Shown here one piece after another: positions 54,474-62,408 of a stretch of 64,000 nucleotides of DNA. This DNA is from Trueperaceae bacterium. Lineage in GTDB: Bacteria; Deinococcota; Deinococci; Deinococcales; Trueperaceae. Numbering within the stretch: position 1 is the stretch's first letter; every line of letters begins with the position of its first letter. The stretch is from contig JAABTL010000007.1 in assembly GCA_011389865.1 (NCBI GenBank), positions 1 through 64,000 of the forward strand. The letters are read 5' to 3'. A model generated the notes under the pieces. That model worked only from the letters and a program-made list of their open reading frames with translations, was not told where the DNA came from and made no database searches. Made by a program: the position numbers and the translations under genes.

Positions 54474-55585
54474 GCGGGTACCTCCGGTGTCCATCCGAGC
54501 GCTTGGAGTTCCTCGGTCGTCAGCGCCGCGGGTCGCGGCGGCCGGCTGTCGATGGCGACGCGCTGTCCCGATCGGACCGCGGTCAGCGCGCCCTCGAGCA
54601 CGTCCAGGACGTGGGAGGCGAGCTCGCCCGACGCCCTCGGCGGGCGCCCGGCGGCGGCGGCCAGGCGGAGCTCGAGGGCCCCGATGCCGCGGGCGTTGCC
54701 GCCGAAGCCCGGGACCTGCGGCACCTCGCGCCAGGGGGCGTCGCGCTCGTTCCGCAGCCGCACCGGGCCCGCGAAGACGTTGGGGTCGGGCAGCGACAAC
54801 GTGCCCTCCTCGCCGAACACCTCGAAGCGGGGCAGGTCGGACGCGCTGACGTCGAAGGTGGTCAGCAGCGTGGCGACGGCGCCCGACACGAAGCGCAGCA
54901 GGACGGTGACGTGGCTGTCGACGGCCACGGGCACGCTCTGGCCGGCGAGCGGGCCGGAGCCGATGGTGCGCGCGGGCCAGGTCCGGGAGCCGTCGGCGAT
55001 GACGCTCGCGACCGGCCCGAACAGCGACACCATCGTCGTCACGTAGTAGGGCCCCATGTCGAGCAGCGGGCCGGCGCCGGGCTGGAAGAGGAAGCCGGGG
55101 TCGGGGTGCCAGCTCTCGGGCCCGCGCGTGACCATGTGGGCGACGGCGGCGAAGGGCCGACCGATCACGCCCTCGTCCAGCGCGGCGCGGGCGGTCTGCA
55201 GGCCGGCACCGAGGAACGTGTCGGGCGCGCCGCCGAGCGCCAGGCCGCGCTCGCGCGCGAGTACGAGCAGGGCGCGCGCCTCGGCGGCCGAGGCGGAGAG
55301 CGGCTTCTCGGAGTAGACGGCCTTGCCCGCCTCCAGCGCGAGGCGGTTGACCTCGTAGTGGGCCGCGGGGATCGTCAGGTCGACGATCAGGTCGACGTCC
55401 TCGCGGGCGATCAGCGCCGCTGGACCGACGGCGTCGGCGATGCCGAACGCTTCGGCCTGGGCGCGGGCGCGGGCGAGGTCGAGGTCGGCGACGGCGGACA
55501 CCCGAACGCCGGGCGCCCGCGCGAGCGTGCGCAGGTAGGCGCTGCTGATCGTGCCGCAGCCGATGATGCCGATGCCGGTGGTCAT
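54470..55585 (-). CDS. Gfo/Idh/MocA-family oxidoreductase
   Basis: 371 aa NAD(P)-dependent sugar/inositol dehydrogenase. Rossmann motif GIIGCGTISSAYL, EKPLSASAAEA with the catalytic Lys region, and a C-terminal beta-sheet domain (DSHVTVLLRFVSGAVATLLTTFDV). Start ATG 55585 has AAGGAGCG upstream. TAACCT at 55640-55645 (minus) is a likely -10 box, overlapping the yegS stop. Substrate unknown. Confidence 0.9.
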   Translation of the reverse strand: MTTGIGIIGCGTISSAYLRTLARAPGVRVSAVADLDLARARAQAEAFGIADAVGPAALIAREDVDLIVDLTIPAAHYEVNRLALEAGKAVYSEKPLSASAAEARALLVLARERGLALGGAPDTFLGAGLQTARAALDEGVIGRPFAAVAHMVTRGPESWHPDPGFLFQPGAGPLLDMGPYYVTTMVSLFGPVASVIADGSRTWPARTIGSGPLAGQSVPVAVDSHVTVLLRFVSGAVATLLTTFDVSASDLPRFEVFGEEGTLSLPDPNVFAGPVRLRNERDAPWREVPQVPGFGGNARGIGALELRLAAAAGRPPRASGELASHVLDVLEGALTAVRSGQRVAIDSRPPRPAALTTEELQALGWTPEVPA

Positions 55586-55639
55586 GACGCGCTCCTTGGC
55601 GAGCCGCGGCGCCGGGCTGCCGCGCTCTGCTGCTCGCCC

Positions 55640-55645
55640 AGGTTA
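55640..55645 (-). promoter_or_regulatory. Probable -10 box of the Gfo/Idh operon
   Basis: TAACCT on the minus strand, overlapping the TAA stop of the lipid kinase gene; leader of about 50 nt. Confidence 0.38.
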
Positions 55646-56590
55646 CGCCGGCGACGCCCGGGGTCGTCGGGGCGCCAGCCCCGTCGCCTGGTAGTCGGCG
55701 TCGGCGATGAACGTGACGGCCCGCGGCCGGATCCGGGCCTCGAACGGTGTGTGCCCGATGACGTCGCCATCGACGTGCATGAGGAGTGGCGGGTGCGCCT
55801 CCACACGGACGTGGGTGGCGTGCAGCAGCTCGGCCGGACCGGGGCGACCGCCGACGAGCCGCAGCAACTGCGCCAGCGCGGCCAGGGGGTGGGGCGAGCG
55901 GAACAGGGCCACGTCGAGGCGGCCATCGTGCGGATCCGAGGGCGGCCCCACCTCGACGCCGGCCAGGCGGACCACCCCCGAGTTGATCACGCTGACGGTG
56001 TGGGCCGCGACGTCCCGGGCCTCGCCATCGACGGTCAGGGTGACGTGGCGGTTGCGCCGGCCTGCGACGTTGCGAACGGCCGCGCCGACGTACGCGAGGT
56101 AACCGAACCGGCGCTTCTGCCCGGCGTCGGCGTCGCGGTTGATCTGGGCATCGAGCCCGGCACCGAGGAACAGCAGCGACCAGCGGTCGTGCGAGACGAC
56201 CTCGATGGCGTCGAACGTCACGGGGTGCCCGGCCCTCAGCGCGCGCACGCCCTCCTGCGGTTCGGTCGGCAGGCGCAGCGCCTGGGCGACCCCGTTGCCG
56301 GTCCCCCGGGCGACGATGCCGATCGGCAGGTCGTGGCCCGAGCGCAGGACGCCGGTGGCCACCGCCGTCACGGTGCCGTCGCCGCCGACGGCCACGACCG
56401 CATCGAAGCCCTCGTCCGCGGCACTCTCCGCCCAGCGGGTGGCGTCGTCGATGGCGGCCGTCGTCCGCACGACGACGCGCGTGGCGCCGGCGTCGGTCAG
56501 CTCGTCGTCGATCGCCGCCTCGATCTCGCGGGCGTCGCCGCGGCCCGAGGAGGGGTTGAGCACGACCAGGGTGTCGCGTCCCGTGAACAT
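55643..56590 (-). CDS. Diacylglycerol/lipid kinase, YegS/DagK-like
   Basis: 315 aa. Nucleotide-binding VAVGGDGTVTAVATGVL and GIVARGTGNGVAQAL are the DAGK catalytic domain signatures; VVLNPSSGRGDA is the first strand. The C-terminal domain has LFRSPHPLAAL. It probably phosphorylates diacylglycerol or a related lipid. Start taken as ATG 56590, because the upstream ATG 56599 overlaps the TAGGAT -10 box, which lies 7 nt before ATG 56590. Confidence 0.88.
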   Translation of the reverse strand: MFTGRDTLVVLNPSSGRGDAREIEAAIDDELTDAGATRVVVRTTAAIDDATRWAESAADEGFDAVVAVGGDGTVTAVATGVLRSGHDLPIGIVARGTGNGVAQALRLPTEPQEGVRALRAGHPVTFDAIEVVSHDRWSLLFLGAGLDAQINRDADAGQKRRFGYLAYVGAAVRNVAGRRNRHVTLTVDGEARDVAAHTVSVINSGVVRLAGVEVGPPSDPHDGRLDVALFRSPHPLAALAQLLRLVGGRPGPAELLHATHVRVEAHPPLLMHVDGDVIGHTPFEARIRPRAVTFIADADYQATGLAPRRPRASPA

Positions 56591-56597
56591 CGTCACC

Positions 56598-56603
56598 ATC
56601 CTA
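56598..56603 (-). promoter_or_regulatory. Leaderless-type -10 box of the lipid kinase gene
   Basis: TAGGAT on the minus strand, 7 nt before ATG 56590. It overlaps the alternative ATG at 56599, which decides the start. Confidence 0.42.
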
Positions 56604-56662
56604 GCGGCGTCGCGTGGGGGCGGCGTGCTCCGATGCCCAGTTCACCCGTGCCGCGGCGCCTC

Positions 56663-56687
56663 CCGGCCGTCCGCCGCGGGCGGCCGG
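56663..56687 (-). terminator. Hairpin after the second peptide transporter operon
   Basis: 10-bp stem (56663-56672 with 56678-56687, one G-U) and 5-nt loop, 15 bp past the stop of the DppC-like gene on the minus strand. Confidence 0.55.
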
Positions 56688-56701
56688 TCGACCCTGGGAA
56701 C

Positions 56702-57541
56702 TCAGGCCGCGGCGTTGCGCAGCGCCGGGTCGAGCAGGTCGCGCAGGCCGTCGCCGAAGAGGTTGAAGCCGAAGGAGGCGAGCAGGATCCCGAGGCCCGA
56801 GAAGACCGAGGTCCAGGGGGAGATCAGCATGTAGTCGCGGCTGTCGGAGAGCATGAGCCCCAGCGACGGGGTGGGGGGCTGGGTGCCGAGTCCGAGGAAC
56901 GAGAGCGAGGCCTCGACCAGGATGGCGGTGGACAGCGACAGGGTGATCTGCACCATCAGCGGCGCCGCGATGTTGGGTAGCACGTGGCGCAGCATGATGC
57001 GCGCGGGTCCTGCGCCGAGCGCCCGCGCGGCGGCGACGTAATCCCACGAGAGCACCGTGAGCGCGGGTCCGCGCGTGAGGCGCGCGAAGATCGGGGTGTA
57101 GACGATGCCGATGGCGAGCCCCGTGTTGACGCTTCCCGGTCCCAGGACCGCCAGCACGGCGATCGCCAGCAGGATGATGGGGAACGCCAGCAGGATGTCC
57201 ATGAAGCGCATGATCACGCGGTCGGCCCAGCCGCCCGCGTAGGCGGCGACCAGGCCCGCGACGCCGCCGGCGAGGGTGGCGAGCAGCACGGCGCCGACCG
57301 CGGTGCCGATGCTCGTGCGGTAGCCGTGGAGGACGCGCGAGTAGACGTCGCGACCGAAGTTGTCGGTACCGAGCCAGTGCTCCTGCGTGGGGCCCTGCAG
57401 CCGCGCGCGGATCGACTGGGCGAAGGGGTCGTGGGTGGCGATCAGCGGCGCCAACGCCGCCGCACCCAGCACCACGAGGCACAGGACGAAGCCGATGAAG
57501 CCGATGCGGTTGCGGACGAGGCGGCGGAAGAAGCGGCGCAT
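56702..57541 (-). CDS. Peptide-type ABC transporter permease, DppC-like (second operon)
   Basis: 279 aa. Signatures LGTDNFGRDVYSRVLHGYRTSIGTAVGAV, EAA loop WDYVAAARALGAGPARIMLRHVLPN and SLSFLGLGTQPPTPSLGLML. Six helices. Start ATG 57541 overlaps the stop of the DppB-like gene by one base (TGATG). Last gene of the operon; a hairpin follows and no ATPases are encoded here. Confidence 0.93.
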   Translation of the reverse strand: MRRFFRRLVRNRIGFIGFVLCLVVLGAAALAPLIATHDPFAQSIRARLQGPTQEHWLGTDNFGRDVYSRVLHGYRTSIGTAVGAVLLATLAGGVAGLVAAYAGGWADRVIMRFMDILLAFPIILLAIAVLAVLGPGSVNTGLAIGIVYTPIFARLTRGPALTVLSWDYVAAARALGAGPARIMLRHVLPNIAAPLMVQITLSLSTAILVEASLSFLGLGTQPPTPSLGLMLSDSRDYMLISPWTSVFSGLGILLASFGFNLFGDGLRDLLDPALRNAAA

Positions 57542-58491
57542 CAGGCGTACTCCACCCGCGGGTCGATCCAGGCGTAGGCGAGGTCGACCAGCAGGTTCAC
57601 GAACACGAAGACCGCCGTCACGATGAGGATGACGCCCTGCACGAGGGGGTAGTTGCGCTCGTTGATGGCACCGATCACCAGCCGGCCGATGCCCGGGATC
57701 GCGAACACCTGTTCGATCACCACCACGCCCGACAGCAAGTAGCCGACCTGCACGCCGATGACGGTGACCACCGGGATCATCGCGTTGCGCAGCGCGTGCT
57801 TGTAGAGCAGCGTCCGGCGCCCGAGGCCCTTGGCGCGGCCCGTGCGGATGTAGTCGAGGCTGAGGACGTCGAGGAGACTGGAGCGGAGGATACGGCTGAG
57901 GCCGGCGATCATCGGGAGCGAGACGGCGATCACGGGCAGCACCATGCGCGCGAGGTTGCCGCCCGGGTCGTCGGCGAAGGGAACGTAGCCGATCGTCGGC
58001 CACAGAGGCAGGTAGACCGACGCGAAGTAGAGCATCAGCACGCCCACCCAGAACGAGGGGAGCGTCAGCCCGAGGATGGCGAGGATGCGCACGACCGTGT
58101 CGGCGGTGCCGCCGCGCAGCGAGGCGGAGAGGATGCCGATCGGGAAGGAGACGACGATGGCGGTCGCCAGCGCCAGGCCGGTCAGCTGCAGGGTGACGGG
58201 GAGTCGCGCGAGGATCTCGTCCAGCACGGGCCGGCCGGTCCAGATGCTGCGGCCGAGGTCGCCGCGGAAGACGCCCGTCAGCCACTGCCAGTACTGCTCG
58301 TGCAAAGGGAGGTGGAGGCCCAGCGACCTGCGCAGGGCCTCCACCCGGTCGGGCGTGATGTCGGTGTTCGCGCCGAGCATGATCAGCACGGCGTCACCGG
58401 GGATCATGCGGAGCATCAGGAAGATGAGCACCGACACCCCGAAGAGCACGAACACCAGGTCGAGCAGCCGCCGGACGACGTAGCTGGTCAT
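57541..58491 (-). CDS. Peptide-type ABC transporter permease, DppB-like (second operon)
   Basis: 316-aa permease with six helices: YVVRRLLDLVFVLFGVSVLIFLMLRMIPGD at the N-terminus and EAA loop YIRTGRAKGLGRRTLLYKHALRNAMIP, both typical of DppB. Start ATG 58491 lies 31 bp after the binding-protein stop. It differs clearly in sequence from the first DppB-like permease at 41.8 kb, so the two operons are not a recent duplication. Confidence 0.93.
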   Translation of the reverse strand: MTSYVVRRLLDLVFVLFGVSVLIFLMLRMIPGDAVLIMLGANTDITPDRVEALRRSLGLHLPLHEQYWQWLTGVFRGDLGRSIWTGRPVLDEILARLPVTLQLTGLALATAIVVSFPIGILSASLRGGTADTVVRILAILGLTLPSFWVGVLMLYFASVYLPLWPTIGYVPFADDPGGNLARMVLPVIAVSLPMIAGLSRILRSSLLDVLSLDYIRTGRAKGLGRRTLLYKHALRNAMIPVVTVIGVQVGYLLSGVVVIEQVFAIPGIGRLVIGAINERNYPLVQGVILIVTAVFVFVNLLVDLAYAWIDPRVEYA

Positions 58492-58522
58492 GCGCCTTCT
58501 CCGCCTCCGACGGTCGCGTGGG

Positions 58523-60016
58523 TCAGTTCAGCGTGACGTTGCGCAGGTAGCGCAGGCTGCGGGTGGGGGTCTGGACGAAGCCGGAGACCTCGTCGCGGTA
58601 GGCCGTGAACAGGGTGGCGTAGGCGAGGTGGGCGACCGGGCCGTCGCACGCGAGCGCGCGCTGGAGGTCGGCGTAGATGCCCTGCCGGGTCGAGAAGTCG
58701 ACGGCGCGCTGGCCCGCGGTCAGCAGCGTGTCGACGGCCGGGTTGCTGTAGAGGAACACGTTCGTCGAGCCGCCGGTGCGGAAGGTGCGGTCGAGGTAGC
58801 CGTCGGGATCGATGTTGCCGCCGTTGAGGCTGGCGAAGGCGTCGAAGTCGCTGTTGCGCCAGCGCTGGACGAAGGCCCCGAGTTCCTCGACGCTGACGGT
58901 CGCGCGGAAGCCGGCGTCGGCCAGCTGCGCCTGCACGACCTGGGCGGCGTCGACGACGACGCGCAGCGTGCCGAGCGTCACGATCTCGAAGTCGATGCCG
59001 TCCGGGTAGCCGGCCTCGGCGAGCAGCGCGCGGGCGGCGGCGGCGTCGGGGGTGTAGCAGCTGTACTCGTCGACCGGCAGCGCCCAGTCCGTGAGGCCCG
59101 GGGAGAGCGGGCCGCCGGGGACGGCCTGGCCGAAGTAGACCGCCTCGACGAGCTCGTCGCGGTCGATCGCGAGGTTGAGCGCGCGGCGGACGCGGGCGTC
59201 GTCGAAGGGCGGGCGCGAGGCGTTCATGCCGATGAGCGAGTAGGAGAGCTCCTGCACGCTGAGCATGCTGATGCCGGGGACGCCGCCGAGCGTCTGGGCG
59301 GTCGCCGGATCGACGTCGGGGATGAGGTGGTAGGCGCCCGTGCGCAGGCCGGCGGCGCGCGTCGAGGCCTCGGGGACGACGTTGTACCGCAGGGCGGCCA
59401 CGCCCGGTTCGCCTGCGCGGTAGTAGTCGGGGTTGGCGACCAGCAGGGTGTAGGTGTCGGGCACGATCTCGCTGAGCATGAAGGGCCCGGTGCCGACCAT
59501 GACCTGCTGCAGGTCGCCGTGCTCCTCGACGACCTCCTCGGCGACGATCGGCAGGTTCGGCAGGTTGGCCAGGAACGGCGCGAACGGCTCGGCGAGCTCG
59601 AAGACGACGGTGAGGTCGTCGATCGCCTCGACGGAGGCGACCTGCGCGAAGCGGCTGGCCTGCGGCGAGCCGGTGTCGACGTCGACGACGCGCTCGTAGG
59701 TGTACACGACGTCGGCCGCGGTGAACGGCCGGCCGTTGTGGAACGTCACCCCGTCTCGCAGCTCGAAGGTGTACGTGAGGCCATCCGGCGACACGCTGTA
59801 GCCGGTGGCGAGGGCGGGCTCGAGTTGCAGGTCCGCGTTGATCTCGAGGAGGCCGTCGTAGACCTGCCCGATGATCTGGAAGCTGGAGAACGCGGTGACG
59901 ATGTGGGGATCGAGACCGGCCGGCGACTGGTCGACCGCGAGCTCGAGCGTCCCGCTCTGGGCTAGGCCGAAGCCGACGAGGGCCGCGAGTGCGATGGTCA
60001 GGACACGCTGGCGCAT
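58523..60016 (-). CDS. Peptide-type ABC transporter substrate-binding protein (second operon)
   Basis: 497 aa family 5 binding protein. Signal peptide MRQRVLTIALAALVGFGLAQ, then DQSPAGLDPHIVTAFSSFQIIGQVYDGLLEI and TFELRDGVTFHNGRPFTAADVVYTYERV. A cysteine pair is possible (SCYTPD, LACDGP). ATG 60016 with AGGAGGAG upstream. The adjacent, divergent hydrolase and anmK suggest muropeptide or peptide uptake, but the ligand is unknown. Confidence 0.93.
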   Translation of the reverse strand: MRQRVLTIALAALVGFGLAQSGTLELAVDQSPAGLDPHIVTAFSSFQIIGQVYDGLLEINADLQLEPALATGYSVSPDGLTYTFELRDGVTFHNGRPFTAADVVYTYERVVDVDTGSPQASRFAQVASVEAIDDLTVVFELAEPFAPFLANLPNLPIVAEEVVEEHGDLQQVMVGTGPFMLSEIVPDTYTLLVANPDYYRAGEPGVAALRYNVVPEASTRAAGLRTGAYHLIPDVDPATAQTLGGVPGISMLSVQELSYSLIGMNASRPPFDDARVRRALNLAIDRDELVEAVYFGQAVPGGPLSPGLTDWALPVDEYSCYTPDAAAARALLAEAGYPDGIDFEIVTLGTLRVVVDAAQVVQAQLADAGFRATVSVEELGAFVQRWRNSDFDAFASLNGGNIDPDGYLDRTFRTGGSTNVFLYSNPAVDTLLTAGQRAVDFSTRQGIYADLQRALACDGPVAHLAYATLFTAYRDEVSGFVQTPTRSLRYLRNVTLN

Positions 60017-60071
60017 GTTGCCTCCTCCTGGTGCCCGACGCGCGCGCGCCGGGGTGTGGGTACCAGAGGCA

Positions 60072-60080
60072 ACGATACCA
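60072..60080 (-). promoter_or_regulatory. Extended -10 box of the second peptide transporter operon
   Basis: TGGTATCGT on the minus strand (TGn plus hexamer), about 55 nt upstream of ATG 60016; it faces the divergent hydrolase promoter. Confidence 0.42.
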
Positions 60081-60091
60081 CTCGTAGACCA

Positions 60092-60113
60092 TTGGTCCGG
60101 GCCGTGCTAGCTT
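60092..60113 (+). promoter_or_regulatory. Leaderless-type promoter of the serine hydrolase
   Basis: TAGCTT (60108-60113), exactly 6 nt before GTG 60120. A TAGACC -35-like hexamer (60085-60090) lies 17 bp upstream. Confidence 0.45.
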
Positions 60114-60119
60114 CAGCAT

Positions 60120-61202
60120 GTGCACATCCCCGACGACGCACGCGGCCTGCTGACGGAGGCGATCCCGGCCGACGCCGGCACCGGCGAGGTCGGTTCCGGC
60201 CTCGTCGCCGGCGTGATCGACGCGGCCGGCCACGGCGACGTCCTGGCCGTCGGCCGTCAGCGCCTCGACGGCCAGGACGTCACCGTCGACACGTGCTTCG
60301 ACCTCGCTTCGCTCACCAAGGTCGTCGCCACGCTGCCCAGCGTGCTGCGGCTGGTCGCGGTCGGCGAGGTCGAGCTGGAGGACACCGTCGGCCGCTTCTT
60401 CAGCAGCGCCGGCTGGTTCCAGCAGCCGTCGCTGGCCGACGTCACGGTGCGGGCGCTGTTGAGTCACAGCGGCGGCCTGCCGGCGTGGCGGCCGCTCTTC
60501 GCCGAGGTCAGCACCCGCCGCAGCGCGTTGGGCGCGGTGCTGCAGACCCCGGTGGAGCCTGCGGGCGAGGTCGTGTACAGCGACCTGGGCTTCATGCTGC
60601 TGGCCGCCATCGTCGAGCGCGTCGCCCACGAGCGCCTCGACGGCTTCGTGCGCCGCGAGGTGTTCGAACCGCTCGACATGCTCGACACGGGCTTCGGTCC
60701 GCTGGAGGGCGTGCCGGTGGCCGCCACGGAGGACTGCGGGTGGCGCGACAGGCTGCTCGAAGGCGAGGTGCATGACGAGAACGCCACCGTCTGGGACGGC
60801 GTCGCGGGCCACGCGGGGCTGTTCGGCACGGTCGAAGACCTGCTGCGCTACGCGCACGCCTGGCTCACGCTCGACGCCAGGCTCGGTCCGCGCGAGCTCC
60901 TCCTCGAGGCCGTCCGCGAGCAGGCGGTCGCGCGCGACGCCTCCCTCTCGACCGGCCGCCGCGGCCTGGGCTGGCTCCTGACGCGCCCCGGCGTCTTCGC
61001 CGGCGAGGGCGCCCGCGGCTTCGGGCACACCGGCTTCACCGGCACCTCGTTGTGGGTCGATCCCGAGGCGGGGCACGCGGTGGCGCTGCTCGGCAACCGC
61101 GTCCACCCGCGACGCGGCTCGCCCGCGCCCATGCACGCCCTGCGGGTCGCCTTCCACCAGGCGGTGCGCCGCGGGCTGGCGGACGCACGGGGGGCCTCGT
61201 GA
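60120..61202 (+). CDS. Serine hydrolase of the beta-lactamase/penicillin-binding fold, AmiE/EstB-like
   Basis: 360 aa without signal peptide, hence cytosolic. Ser64-Leu-Thr-Lys67 (SxxK) in DLASLTKVVA, VVYSDLGFMLL (Tyr-Ser-Asp in place of Tyr-x-Asn) and GHTGFTGTS (HTG for KTG) form the class C-like active site. In Bacillus subtilis a protein of this fold, AmiE, is a cell-wall amidase acting on muropeptides. Start GTG 60120 gives a leaderless layout. It overlaps anmK by GTGA, so the pair is coupled; that context favours peptidoglycan recycling. Confidence 0.85.
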   Translation: MHIPDDARGLLTEAIPADAGTGEVGSGLVAGVIDAAGHGDVLAVGRQRLDGQDVTVDTCFDLASLTKVVATLPSVLRLVAVGEVELEDTVGRFFSSAGWFQQPSLADVTVRALLSHSGGLPAWRPLFAEVSTRRSALGAVLQTPVEPAGEVVYSDLGFMLLAAIVERVAHERLDGFVRREVFEPLDMLDTGFGPLEGVPVAATEDCGWRDRLLEGEVHDENATVWDGVAGHAGLFGTVEDLLRYAHAWLTLDARLGPRELLLEAVREQAVARDASLSTGRRGLGWLLTRPGVFAGEGARGFGHTGFTGTSLWVDPEAGHAVALLGNRVHPRRGSPAPMHALRVAFHQAVRRGLADARGAS

Positions 61203-62401
61203 CCCGGCGCGATGCGCGTGACGACGAGGGCCACGCCCCGGCCGCGGTCGGTCGCCCCTGGCCTTCCGACCTGCCGCCCCTGAACGTCCTCGGGGTGATG
61301 TCGGGCACCTCGCTCGACGGCATGGACGCCGTGCTGGCGCGCTTCGAGCGCCGGGGCGGCGTGCTGAACTGGTCGGTCGAGGCGCGTGGCGAGGCGACCT
61401 TCGATGACCGTCTCCGGGGGCGGCTGCTGCGCGCCATCGAACCGGGCGGCGCCGACGTCGTCGAGCTGACGCAGCTGCACGCCGAGGTCGGCGAGGCGTA
61501 CGCCGACCTGTGCGCGCGCGTCGCCGCGTCGCATCCCGTCGACCTGGTCGCGCTGTCCGGGCAGACCGTGTACCACATCCCACGAACCGACGGGGCCCGC
61601 GGTTGGCGGTCGGTCTCCACCCTGCAGCTGGGCGAGCCCACGCGGGTCGTCGAGCGCTGCGGGCTGCCCGTCGTCTCCGACTTCCGGCAGAGCGACCTGG
61701 CGGCCGGCGGCCAGGGCGCGCCGCTGGTGCCCTTCGGCGACCTCCACCTGTTCGGGGAGCGCGGCGTCCGCCGCGCGGTCCACAACCTCGGCGGCATCGG
61801 CAACCTGACCGTGCTGCCTGCCGACGGCGATCCAGCCCACGTGTCGGCCTTCGACACCGGGCCGGCGAACTGCCTGCTGGACGAGGCGACCGCCGCCACC
61901 AGCGGCGCGCCGTGCGACGAGGGCGGCGCCCTCGCCGCCGCGGGCCGCGTCGACGAGGCGCTGCTCGCGCGCCTGCTCGAGCACCCCTACCTGCGGCTCC
62001 CGCCGCCGAAGACGACCGGCCGCGAGGTCTTCAACCTGCGCGAGCTCTTCCCGGATGGCCTGGCGGCCTGGTCGCCCGCCGACCTGCTCGCGACGCTGAC
62101 GGCGTTCACCGCCGAGACGACGGCCGACGCCTACCGCCGCTGGGTGCTGCCGGGCGGGCTCGACGAGGTGCTGCTCGCCGGCGGCGGCGCGCTCAACCCG
62201 ACGCTGGTCGGCATGCTGCGTGCACGGCTGCCGGGCGTGCCGCTGCGGACCTTCGAGGAGCTCGGTTGGCGCGCGAAGGACCGCGAGACGCTGGCGTTCG
62301 CGCTGATGGGCTACGCCGCCTGGTTCGGCCTCCCCAACACGCTGCCGAGCGCGACCGGTGCGCGCCGAGCGGTGGTCGCCGGGCGCCTCGCGCGGCCCTG
62401 A
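61199..62401 (+). CDS. anmK: Anhydro-N-acetylmuramic acid kinase
   Basis: Phosphorylates and opens 1,6-anhydro-N-acetylmuramic acid during cell-wall recycling. 400 aa, ASKHA-fold: VMSGTSLDGMDAVLARF at the N-terminus, VALSGQTVYHIPR, DFRQSDLAAGGQGAPLVP with the catalytic Asp, NLGGIGNLTVLP, FDTGPANCLLD, and AGGGALNPTL. Start GTG 61199 overlaps the hydrolase stop (GTGA); its N-terminus has a non-family extension of about 25 residues. No murQ or nagZ is visible. Confidence 0.95.
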   Translation: MTRRDARDDEGHAPAAVGRPWPSDLPPLNVLGVMSGTSLDGMDAVLARFERRGGVLNWSVEARGEATFDDRLRGRLLRAIEPGGADVVELTQLHAEVGEAYADLCARVAASHPVDLVALSGQTVYHIPRTDGARGWRSVSTLQLGEPTRVVERCGLPVVSDFRQSDLAAGGQGAPLVPFGDLHLFGERGVRRAVHNLGGIGNLTVLPADGDPAHVSAFDTGPANCLLDEATAATSGAPCDEGGALAAAGRVDEALLARLLEHPYLRLPPPKTTGREVFNLRELFPDGLAAWSPADLLATLTAFTAETTADAYRRWVLPGGLDEVLLAGGGALNPTLVGMLRARLPGVPLRTFEELGWRAKDRETLAFALMGYAAWFGLPNTLPSATGARRAVVAGRLARP

Positions 62402-62408
62402 GTCGTCG

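Noticed and set aside
58488-61583. A 1031-codon open frame on the minus strand across the transporter and hydrolase
   Set aside because: Crosses the divergent promoter region and overlaps genes with diagnostic motifs in other frames; no domain recognised.
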